Positions 23,064-35,318 of a stretch of DNA of 64,000 nt are shown one piece after another. Positions within the stretch are counted from its first letter, which is position 1. Every line of letters begins with the position of its first letter. The stretch is from positions 353,501 through 417,500 of the forward strand of contig JAFEUB010000845.1 in assembly GCA_024529925.1 (NCBI GenBank), in the 5' to 3' direction. The stretch is from Ophthalmolycus amberensis (taxonomy: Eukaryota > Chordata > Actinopteri > Perciformes > Zoarcidae). A model generated the notes under the pieces. That model was not told the DNA's origin. It saw only the letters and a program-made list of their open reading frames with translations, and ran no database searches. A program made the translations under genes and the position numbers.

Positions 23064-26000
23064 ATGAATACACAAGTGATGTTGTCCACCCCCACCTTGT
23101 CTGTCAGGCTAGCCTTTCACACTGGGGGCGTATTCTTTATTACGCACATGCTCACGCAGTCACATTCGTGCACGAAAACGCTGCTCAGCCTAAAGGCTTT
23201 GTGGTTGCCTAGCTGCCCACCTTCTCACCTGTACCCGCCCATCTTCACCTGTTTAGATGCTTAAGACCAAAATAGACCCGAAAGTAATTGCATTGTCGTC
23301 GCATACTGTACACGCAATCTCAAGTGGCTGTTGATACTTGCAGAAGAGCCACTGTGGGCGGTTCAGTGAGGGTTTGACTGGGTTTGGAAGTGTCAATCTG
23401 TCATGGTGCCCACTCACTTAGGACACAGTTGCAAAAGCAGGTTGTGTGGTTAAGTCTCTTGCATCTGGAACAACATTGGGTTCGAGGATCCTGCCCAAGC
23501 TTGATCTGCTATGTCGTCAATCTTTTGTCTCTATTTCAACTTTCCCCACTTACAAAGACTTACATCGCCATTGGCCTTTGGGCTTGGTCGCCTGACGAAC
23601 CAAATACAGTTAATAAAGAAGGTCAGGAGCATTGAATAACCGCAGTAACTGGGATACTGAGAAACTTCAGGCTGAGCTATGATTGAGACAAACTATTTTT
23701 TATGACGTGTCATGCCACAACGTCTGCGGTAATAGTATTTATAACTGTATCGTTGGAGAGTGATTTAATGTGTTATTTAGACCCTTTTTTATGTGCTTCA
23801 TATGGTTCATATGGTATTATTTCTTAACATATTAACCCCCGGCCTTCTTTCCCTCCCCCTGTGTTTGTACACCTCCTCTCCAGCTCTTGGAGTATGTTGG
23901 CAAAGGAAAGAGCATCATGGACGTGGGTTTGGCCCAGGCCCGCCAGCCACTCACCACCCGCTGCCACTACTACGAAGTGGAGATTGTTGATGCTGGGGAG
24001 AAGTGCTACATCGCCCTGGGCCTGGCGAGAAGGGTGAGCGTTCTAAGAAAACGAACTACACACACACACCTACATACACCTACATTCAACAGAGAAGCAA
24101 GTTTTTTTTTTTGCTTTTGGCCCTTTCCCCCATTTCACCACACTGTTATACATGAGGCAGTGTAGCTCAATGAACTCGAGGGATGTGGACTGGAGGAATA
24201 CGCCGCCCATTCGCTGACTCTTCCATTCTTCCCCTCTGGTCCCCATACTTCAACAAGTCGGTGATCTCACAACATGCTAATGATGGAAAACTTTGACAAA
24301 AAACTGAATTGGGAATACGGCGGGTAATTACCGAGTGCAAAATGTTCTTCAGGCGCTGGCATGGGAATGTTTTAAACTTTACTCATGGAGGAGAAGCAGC
24401 GCCCTTGTCTTTTTACATTGAATTTTAAATATGGGATCCCCCCCACATACATGTAAATCTCAGTGTATGGCGTAAAGTTGATGGGTTGCCAGTAAAACCC
24501 TTTTTAGAGTCTATTAGAGTCTACTAGTGGTAAACATAGTGGTACTGTCAAAAGCTTTATTTTTCCCCCATTGTCCAGCAGCTCAGCCATTCGCTTTGGA
24601 TATAATGGCCTACTTTTGGTAGATTAAACACATTCCAAGAGGAAAATACAATTAGAGAAAGTTTAACACCTTATTTATTTTTCCAAAGAATGCACATGCG
24701 GTTCCCATTTCAGCATTAGCACTGCAGCTCTGCAAGTGACTATTACCGTTTGAAGAATTAAACAGACAAACGTTTAGATGTTTGGGAACTGAGTGAGACT
24801 GATGCACATTAAAGGAGTATTTTACCCACAAAATGACCATTTGTATCAATTTACCCACCTAGTGTGACCTTAAATTCTTGAAGAAAACTTAGTTTTTCTT
24901 GCTATGGTGAACGAAAAATACCAAGACAGAGAAAAGTAACAACTAAAGTAAATAGGGGGCTGCGTTTACAAACTCATACAGTATAATCAAAGTCTCATTC
25001 ATCCAGTCGGATGCTCGGAACTTCCCAAACACATGCATCTTTGCAAAGACCTTACTATTTAAAACACTTCCGCATAAACAGTCTCACACTTGCGCAGGTG
25101 TCCATGCGAGTGCTGTTTATGCAGAAGTGTTTAAAATAGTAGTGAGCATACGAACGGATAAATGAGACTTGAGATTATGCTGCACAAGCTGTGTGAGAGT
25201 TTAAAAACGTTTGCTGCTGTTAAACGCAGCACAGCCCCTCATTTACTTCAATTCATCACGACTTTTCTCTGCTTTTGGATTCCTGGTTCACCGTGGATGC
25301 ATGCAACAAAAAAAAGAAAATGTTCTTTAAGAACTCAAAGTAACACAGGGGTGAGTTATTTATTTACAAATGGTCTGTAAACCATTGGGGGTGAAGTTTT
25401 ACTTTTCAGAGATGCAGAGAGCGATGACAACAAGGATTAATGTATCAAGACTGCACGGATGTAAAGTACAAGCAGTAATAGTTAAACTCTTGCAGGGCTG
25501 CTTTGAATCCTCCTCACTAAGCTTATAAAAGGTAAGATTAAATTTGTATGAATGTCTCCTTTCTGATTGATAGAGTCTCATAAAACCTATTTGCTTTACA
25601 TTTGACCGAATATGCTTCTTCTGACTCGGGAACCATTTCTTCAACAGCATGGAGTGATGATTTGTGAGTTTATTACTCCCTGAAAGTTTAGCCTCGAAAG
25701 TGTTATGAATGTGAAATATTAGCGACTCCCAAAGCCAAGGCCTGTGGAGAGCCGCCAGCACTGTCTGTCCCAGGGTCAAAGCTCCGCTACTTTTTATAAC
25801 AAAAATAACAGATGAAACTTTTATCACATCTCTCAAGGTCTCTGAGGCAATTTATACAAAACTAGGAGAGAGGGATGCGCTTTAAATGGCGATAAGAGAG
25901 AAATAGACTCGCACTGTATGTGTGCGCTCTACCTACAGGTTTCCATCCAAGCCCTGTCATTTTTGGAAAATGGGTAAATCTGAACATCCTTTTTGTGGAT

Positions 26001-29000
26001 TGTCTCGTTAGTGTTGTTGGCTCTTCAAAGTCATTGATGTCTACCCATCGACATTGAAACAATAACTTGAAAATCAATAATGCCAGTAGTATTGCCATCT
26101 TCATAGATATGTTGCTTGCTAAACCACCCGGCGAATATTTCCCATAATTCACTCGTAAAGTCAAACTTTTTGCCTCAGGAAAAATAAACCCGAATGATTG
26201 AGCTACCGTGCATATTTATTCTATTTAAAAAAAAAAAAAAGAGGATAAAACATATTTGTGGAAAAAGCTTCTCGGCTTCTGGGTGGGCATTTCCCTTGTT
26301 GCTAGAAGACACACTATCAATACCTGTGGTGCTCTACTGACAGGAGCACATCATATTGGACATCCTGCCAATGTTGATACAAATGGTACCCTTTTTCAAC
26401 AAACCCACATAACGTATATTATGGATCTTTAGCGATTACAACATGAAACATCTGGGAGAACCGTCAGGCTGTTGTGGTTATATTTGCACGAAAAGAAGCT
26501 AGCAAGTCAGGATTACTAAGTCGATGCTAGTTTACTAAGATTCCCACTAATTCCCACCGGACTTTACTTTTAGCTCACGTTATTTCAACACGCTCCTTCA
26601 CACTCACGGGCGAATTACACATCACTTACATATCTGCCCTGTCTCAAACTTTACAAACGATATTGCGCTCATGATATTACAGCGCGTGCAATTTGTGTGC
26701 GTGAATAAAAAAATAGAGTTCCACTATTAAAATTTGCGTGACCAGCAGAACATCATCTTGGCAAAATAACAGCAGAAGGCTGCTGTTTTAAATATCAAAG
26801 AACATATTTATTAATCCGATTATTATTATTTATTAATGAGCAAAAAAATTCATTGCTCAGTTGGCTTTAGGCAAGACTTGAGATCAGATTCTACTCTGTA
26901 CATTCCTAGCTGGGGACACCCAGCCAACACAGATGATGCACCAATTAAATCACAGTAGTTTAATAGTAGCAGTACAGTTTTAAGTACACAATTCAAAACA
27001 AACACTAAGAATGTTTATAATGAATGAATTTATAATTAATTTAATCTCATTGTACTCACTAATCTTTATCTGTTATATTCACTGAATTATTTTTTCTGTG
27101 AATTAAGAGAAATAAATGCCAGAATATATCCTCTGATGGACCTAAGAGAACAATGTGTACACACTCAGTTAAACACACACAGACGATGCTCCCATGGGTG
27201 AGAAAGAAGTTGAGTGGCGATAACTCCAGTTGCATTACCTCCTCAGAGTTCCTCTCTCCTTTCTTTTTGCTCAGCTTCTTTTCTCTCGGCATCTGGGTTT
27301 TATTATAAAGACATTAAGCTTAAATCCAAGAGAGGTGATAAAGCAGCAAAGTGAAGGGCTTGGCTAATGACTGTTTACTCAGCAGCATTCGCAAGTTTGC
27401 ATGCTGCTCTTTTGACGTAGTATCCCACGGTAAGACGGCCTGAATACGAACACAAATCCACTCATTAAAGCCCCACAGAGTGCCAGATTCTGCCCGTCTG
27501 TCGCGCTCTTTCTGTTTGTTGCGGTTCATGACTTCAGGCTCAACTTTGTAGTCAATTTTCTTCACTTTACATCTTTTTCTGCAAACTCACTCTCTGCTCC
27601 CATCTAAACATCCACAGTAGCTGCTCGCCACACAAGAAAAGCAACAGGTTTTACCCAAATTTGCAACATGGCTACCGTGATGACAATGATGCTCATTTGG
27701 TTCACCGCTTCACTTTCATAACAAATATCGGATGGATTGACGTGAAATATGGTGTGTTCATGGTCCCCAGATGGTAACGCTTGCTGTGGTTATCCCAGAC
27801 TTTACATCCAGCAGTACAAAGTTTTTAAATATCCAGTGAAATTTCTCAACATGTACTTCGTGGATTGGCGACTCAAGTCTCAAACCAACACTGTGCCTAC
27901 AGAGCCACTAGCATGCTACCCATACTACCACACTAGTTAGTGTGCCGGAACCATAGTATGTTAAATGCATTATGCCAGATATACCTGGATGTCCTCCTGC
28001 ATCCGGTCGCATTTTGCAGTATTATGACCCACAATCCTCTGTGCAGCAGATACATGAACAAAAGGCTCAAAGTGCAATGTTATGACAAAGTACTCCTTTG
28101 TCATAACACCTTAGTCCCAAATAAATGTGCATTGCCTGCAACAGTACGTACTTTGTATGGGCAGCTGCAGTAGGTTCAAAAAGTAAAAAAGAAGTGTGCG
28201 ATTTGGAACTCAGTGTTGGTTTAAATTGCATGCCCAAACATCGTCCCTTTGTACAGATATTCAATAGAGAAAATAAAGTGAAATATGAGGTTTGAGACGT
28301 TAAAAAAAGGTGGAAGGACATTTTTGAATCCCCAAAGCCGCTGTTGACATTTTCCTGTCCAACAGGAAAGTCAGAGGAATTTGTGCTATGTGATAAAAGT
28401 GTGAATGTTTTTTATGCGAGGTGAATGTGTGTTTAGTAATCTAAGCTCTGTTTTGACCCCACTGCAAGTCCCAGACCTGACGTGACCCCCTCTCTTCTCT
28501 CATTCCTCTGAAGATAAGGGTGTCCGTGAATGTACAGCATGCATACGCTTGGTAGCGCGGTTGTTTTTCATCCGGTACACAAGCGGTTGCTAGGCTGTGG
28601 GACAAAGAGAGATCTAGACTCCGTTATGGAGTGGAAGTGGAGTGTAGAGGGTACATGGGAGTGTAAGGGGGGGGGGGGGGGGGGGGGGGGGGTAAGGTAG
28701 AAAGTCTGAAGGTTGGAAAAAAGGAAGGGAAGCTGTTCAGAACATGTAACACACAGGGAATAAAAAGCTGGAAGACCCTCGTGTCCTGAAAAACAGACAA
28801 AAAAGATCATAAACCTGTTGGGGGGGGGTTTGATGGATGTGTCATAGTCGTGATGAAGAGTTCTGAGAAGGTTTTCTCACACCACCAATGACCCTCCGTC
28901 TCTGATGACTGTATGCATTCACTCTCTGTTCATGTACAAACATACATTCATGAAGCCAAGCACACACTTACACACAAACGAGACGTGTAACCGCTCAGGA

Positions 29001-32000
29001 GACTGAAATCGCCGCGTTTCCTGTGTCCGAGTGTGACCCGGTCCTGGGAACAGCTCTTTTCCTCTTCCTCCTGTGATACAGCGGTCCTATTAACAGCTTT
29101 TTAGTGCTACTCCTGTGAACCTGTATATTCTGACGGGGTCAATTTAGGATAAAAACCAAAGACCGGTCACTGTGCCAAGGTCTGATCTGGAAGCTGCAGA
29201 ACACACAGCAACCAGCAGCCCAGTAATAATGTACGAGGTGTAACTTTTATTTAGAACGGCAAGATTTAGTCAATCGACAGAAAATTGATCCCCAACTACT
29301 TTCGGTATCGAGTGATTTTGTTTTTAGTCTTTTTTTTGCTAAACATCTGCTGTTCCCGTCCTCACCAATTTTCTTTGGCATACATGGAATTAGACTGATC
29401 TAAATGGAACATTTATTCTATTTATAGAGAAAGTAATTGGTATATTAATTGATAGTGAAAATAATTTGTAGTTGTAGTTTGGTTCACTTGCTGTAATTGC
29501 TTTGAATTTTGCCCCGTATATGTTGCAGGTTTGGTGTCATCTGATCAACCCTTCTGATCGGCCTTTAGAGAGCTCACTGATCACTCTGTCATTCAATACC
29601 ACAACAAACTGTATCAGTTGTATGTGTCTGTATCAAGACAACATTTCCATATGCACTTGCATGCATCCATTCAAAAGTGATGAACATGCCTAAACACATG
29701 CACATGAATGGCCTGTTGTCTTCACTCAGACTCTTTCTGTCATCGTGTGAGGAGCTGGAGGATTTAGTCCATGACGCGAGGTTATACAAACAGACCTGCA
29801 TTAGTTCCCTACACAGTTTCTGCCAAACCCCTATAGCTGAGGTTGTGGGCATGTACAAACAGAAACCCACTACTTTCCCTCCTCACCTCAACACACACAC
29901 ACCCACACACACACACACACCCATACACTCACATCTGTGGTACTTCATATTTGTATGTGATAGCTGCTGTAGATGATGGGTATCTGCTTCCACACGGTTC
30001 CCCACTCTGCCCGCACCTTTCCGCTCTTACTCTCCCCAGACTTGTTTACTCTGCCACCGTGTGGAAATGCAGGCTGCTCTGTTGACACCGGTGTAGCAGC
30101 TGTGGATCTGATACTGCAGGGCTTTGCTCCGCCGTACCGACTCGACGCCAGCGTTTTGTTGTTTTCCGAAGCAGCTTGCGTTTCAGTGAAGGCTTCTGCA
30201 GGCCAACGGGGGGGGGGGGGGCTAGCGACCATGTTTCGAGAGTTTTACAGTACACGTTAGTGGACCAGATGGTGAACACGGTGCTCCCTCTCTAAGATAC
30301 ATTCCATCATATGTTGATAGAGAAGGAGCATAGGTGTAATTTAGTGGCGCCACCACTGATTGAAAAACAGAAATCGCAGCATTAACTGTTGTAATTTCCA
30401 AACCACAATAGGTTGGAATGTTTCTTTTATCAGAGTGAAAGCCAATTCCAAATCCCACAAAACAATATGATCTGTGCTTTACAGAATTTCTGGCTGAAAA
30501 AAACAATATTATTCACACTGAGAAGAGTTTGAAGATAGAAATCTTATTTTTACACCATCAAATTGTTCTTCAGGTATTAAGACATCCTGTATGAAAATAT
30601 TCGGCCCCTATGTACCACAATGAATGCTAACTATTTGGTTAAAAACACAGAAAAGATATCGTGGTGATGTTTTGGATGTTTCTCTTCTACTCTTGAATTA
30701 CCATGTAGCAGCTGCAGTTTGTCAAATTCATTTTAAGACAAAAATGTGCAGTTTGTTGCCAGTTGACTGTTCCCTGTCCGCTTTAGTTACTGTTTCTGCA
30801 CCTGTCAAGCTGTCCAGCATGGCACTTATGCAGTTTACAGTGATGTCGATGCCAGATCTATGACTTACAATGTGTAGTAATTAATTAGTAAAAACAATGG
30901 ATCCTTGATTTCAGAGGTAAGATGGGCTAAAATGAGGACGGTGATCAGCAGATGTGTGATTTGTTTGTAGCTAGACAAGTAACTTAAAAGAAAAATATCA
31001 AATTAAAGGAACAACGTCACTCCAAGTATTGTAAGTATGATTAGGAAATAAACACAATCAGACTGTTATTTGGTTCTAACGTAATTACTTTTTGGCCTCT
31101 TATCTAAGATACTAGTTTGTATTTTCGAATAGTTCGTTTTTACATTCAACATTATAAGAGAAAAGGTTCCTTCAATGAGGACTAAATAACTACATTTAGA
31201 TTTGGTTGTGATAATGGTGCTTATATGACAATCCACCCAACAGTTTTACTCTGTACATATATGTGTTGGAGGATAAGTTAGAAGATCACCAAAAGTCAGT
31301 CTGTTTCATCTTCTGGTGACCATGAACATCTGTACAAACCTTTATTGCAATCCGTCCAACAGTTGTTGAGGGATTTCAGTCGGGCCGACGTGGTCGACTG
31401 ACTGACATGGAGTGTTCCTCTGTATCACTGATCTGGGCCCTGGTTCAGAAAGCAGGTTTAAAAAAGTTTGAGCCTAAAACTGAACTCTGAGTTGACCAAA
31501 CCTGAGATGGAAAAGTTTTTGTTTCGAGAACAGCTGATCAGTTTGTTCACTCTGAGTTCAGCTTGTGCGTGGTCGTCATCAATGGAGCTCAACAAGTTTT
31601 CCTGTTTAACAAACTAATATCCAACCAGGATGTAGACTCTGACATACAGTAAACCTCCGCTAATCAATGCGCTTTGATACGGACTGAATGAACGAGGTAA
31701 TAAAACAGCGTTCCTGGCTCTGTAGGAGACAGAGAGAAACTCAGGATTTGTTCACACCATGGTAGCTGAACCCAGAGTTTAAGTTAACTCTCTTTCTGGA
31801 ACTGAAAACCCAGAGTTTTCCCCCATCTCAGGGTTAACTTTTCACTAAACCTGCTTTCTAAAACAGGGCCCTGATCATCTGTGGATCATCAATCAGAGAG
31901 CAGAATAGCCAGACGTTCCTCTCCTCCTCGTGGAGATTCAGCCCACATGTCAGTCAGCCAGAGGAATCCTCCGGCTTGTGGTTGAGACGAGGGGGAAGAG

Positions 32001-35000
32001 GAGCAGACTTGGCGGATCAAGGGGTTTCAGGCTTGGAGGAGTAGCTGCATTCCTCCATGTCTCTCTGTCTTTCTCTGCTGATGTCTCACTCTGTCCATCT
32101 CGCTCTCTCTCTCTCCATCCATCTCCATTTCCTGTTCCTCAAGACCCAATGGGCTTGTCAGACAGGATCGTTGATGTTTCCCTGATGTCCTGTCCTCAAA
32201 TGCTGCACTCTTGTCTGCCTGGCTCGACCAAGCTGTCTGTCTGCAGTGTTATTCCTGCGCACAGATGCTAATAGTGATCATTTCAGCGGTCCTGTTTCGT
32301 TTTTCAGTAATGTCAGCAGTGGATGTTTCTTTATTTGGATTATAGCACTTTTCCCAGGCTGACTTTTTTTCTTTCTTTTTTTTTGGACATCCTCCTGGTC
32401 ATATTTGGAATTTTTGAGACAAGTACATGTTATTACTAGCTAAAAATAAATGCAGTAGGGAGAGTTCACCTGAGAGAGAATGTGAACAAGAGAGCACACA
32501 GAAGATTTAGCCCACTGAGAGATGAAAGAAGAGCGTAATGTCATTGCCCTCCTCCTCCTCCTCCTCCTCCTCCTCCTCCTCCTCCTCCCTTTCTTGTTCA
32601 GTAATGTGTTTCTACAGTTATGTAGGTGTAGCCCAGACGACAGATAGAAATCTCAGGTAATTACCTCTGAGTCATCCTATGATCTTATCTGAAGGTTGGC
32701 CCACTAGTTATTTTTTTTGGCACGGTGAAACCTGGAGAAATGCATGCATACTGTACATGCAGACAGACACATGGAGAGAAACACTAGGTGTGTCTCCAAC
32801 CACCTGTTTTCCTGCAAATTTGCGCATTAAAAAAACGTCCAAAAAGATTTTAATTTGGCAAAAAAGTTAGTATGCCTGGCTGAGGTGGAAAGGTTTGTGT
32901 ATTGATAAAAGCAAAATGCATTTGGAATGAAAATGTTGCAATCGAAACAGATTTAGCGAATTAATGATGACGTACATGAAACGTGACTTCAACACACATT
33001 TGAAGCTACAAATACAAACTAGCATCAGATCAAAGCGGTCCCTACATCGCTCCACACAGATCCGATGTAACCTCCCTCACATTAATACATTAAACAAACA
33101 GAAATGTCATATTTCCATCCAGTTTTCTACATTGTTTTTCACAGACTCGTGCTCTTTTTATTACGTCATCTTATTGCATCCTCTTCTTCTGCAATGTTAT
33201 ACGTTTTTTTAACAGCAGAGTTGGCGTCACCTACTGCTAATAACCAGTGGTGTATAAAGTACCCAAAAGCCATACTTGAGTAAAAGTAAAGAATGATTCT
33301 TTTTTTTTCCAAAAGATAGATTTCATTTTGTAGCGAGTAACGAAGGGTTCAGGGGAAATGTATCGGAGTAAAAGTATCAGTTTTCTTTGCAAAATGTAAA
33401 AGTCAACAGAAATATGAATAGTAAGGTAAAGTACAGATATCCAAAAAACGACTTAAGTACAGTAATGATGTATTTCTACTTCGTTACTATACACCACTGC
33501 TAATGACAACATAACGGTAGTGGATGGAAACAGTATTCATATCGATATTCTCAATATTTGGTTATTATTTGCATTTGGATGGAAAGCTACTGACCAACAT
33601 CTAACATAGAGTGGGAAAGGAATCCTCACACTTAAGAACATGTTAATGTTTGTAACATGATTTAAAACGGTACTGGTCACGACACATTAAACCGGCTTCT
33701 TATCAAGTTAGGCTTGATTGAGAATAGCCCGACATCGCCAGACCAAACCGTGAGTGAGTCTCGATCCTCAGCTCATTTTCTTTTATTTCAAACGGGTTAT
33801 CAACTTGTGACCAGAGCCGTACAAGTACCTCAAAATTGTACTGAAGTGCAGTACTTGAGTAAATGTACTTTGTTACTTTCCACTACTGGTCTTTACATGA
33901 AACCTTTTTTATAAATGCTCATTTAGAGAAGTGTGTGTTGTCTTGATTAGTTCCTCCTTTCCCTGTTAAAGCTTATTAATCTGAGGGAATTCCTCAAATG
34001 TAGCACAAGCGTCCACCGGGATGAACCGATTATATTTTGGTTGTCAAAGGTAACTGTGGCCTCACACATTTCTGGCCGTAACTCAAGAATTGATATCCTA
34101 ATTATGACAATTTCACACGAATGTTTAATAGAAAAATTATTAAGTAATGCCATTTTGGACAAACATGGATGTAAACTGCTACTTGACTGGTTGGCGGGGC
34201 ATACAACGGCAAATTGAGGCTCTAAAGATAGAGGGGTGACTTTTGAACAGATTGTAAAGATTGCAAATTTGTGATATTAAGCTATAAAAATAGAGATCGA
34301 CTTGACTTGGTGGTCAGTGGAATTATCTTGACACAGCTTTTTGCCAAATATAACCTGCACACTCTCCAAAAACCTGCACAGTTGAAATCAATCATATTCA
34401 TAACTGTGAAAACATGCATTTGTGACCCGTGTAACTGTTTGTGTCTGTGCAGGATTACCCCAGGAACAGACACCCGGGATGGAGCCGAGGGTCAGTGGCG
34501 TACCACGCCGGTGAGATTTCTTTCTCTTCTTCTCTTTTCGTTTCTCAGAAAGAAGGTTGTTTGCTATTAACTTTTATGAGTGTGGAATTCCCCCGGTAGT
34601 TTTGTTCGGATGACGTCCATGAATCTGATCTACTTATTTTTAAAGCATCTGTTGCTTTTAGATGCAAACATCACAGGGCACCGCCTCAGCTGGATGTTAT
34701 GGTGCCTAGCACTAAGAGAGATCAAGGAGGATTGCAGGCAGATAAAAAGCCCAGAAAGCAGATAAAAGCAGACGGTGACAGCATCAGAAGAAGAAGAAGG
34801 ATCTTATCTCTGTCTCTTTCTGTGGGAGTTTGGTCGTGTTGATATATCTCTCTAAGCAACAACCCCCCACACCCCAAAAACAAACGTGACACAAAAAGTT
34901 GAGTTATCTTTATCTTTCAATGCTTCCACACACACATGTAAAGTCTTGGTTGTTTGTGATGACAGGCCTGGGAACAATATCTGCACAAAGCTCCCATTCC

Positions 35001-35282
35001 AGGCCTCAGCACCCGTCATTATCAGTGCTAAGACATTAGCTATCAAACGCGGCTGAAGTGATATGAGAACAGGGGCATGCTGGGTAGGTGGTTGTTATTA
35101 CACCGTACGAGCTACAGTTGGTAGCCGGCTCTTTATCTGACAATCCACCTTGTCACAGTCGAGATTTTGTTCGTCCTTATCAAGTTAGCTGGCTTTCTAT
35201 CAGCATTGTTTTGGTCTGAAGCAAGCACCCGCTGTTCATTTTTTCTCACGGGGGGATTGTGAAGCTCTTACTCTGAATGATT

Positions 35283-35318
<36 letters not shown>

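Larger units (their letters stand above)
12338..23883 (+). other. spryd3: spryd3 intron 6 (11.5 kb)
   Basis: The longest intron of the gene. It contains (TA)n at 12871-12910, poly-C at 14113-14128, (CA)n at 14259-14295, a pyrimidine-rich tract at 15030-15662, poly-C at 20171-20191, (TA)n at 22687-22716 and (AC)n at 22991-23059. Positions 17225-17330 resemble a dispersed teleost repeat carrying TGACGTCACTGAGACT. I recognised no exon or RNA gene among these. Confidence 0.6.
24034..34452 (+). other. spryd3: spryd3 intron 7 (10.4 kb)
   Basis: Rich in mobile DNA: the foldback element at 24807-25410, a Harbinger-like MITE at 31436-31870, and a hAT MITE at 33245-33499 that sits inside an older repeat (about 32795-33590). 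It also holds poly-G at 28667-28692, (CCT)n at 32548-32588 and several copies of dispersed teleost repeats. The 145-codon frame at 25399-25836 (minus) shows no domain. No exon was identified. Confidence 0.55.

Noticed and set aside
23430..23500. Possible tRNA gene or tRNA-derived SINE (GGTTCGAGGATCC)
   Set aside because: A B-box-like phrase is present, but I could not draw a cloverleaf or find a convincing A box or tail.
25399..26164. Minus-strand frames of 145 and 100 codons in spryd3 intron 7
   Set aside because: No domain, no conserved motif, no codon-like composition or splice partner was seen. They lie next to repeat-like sequence.
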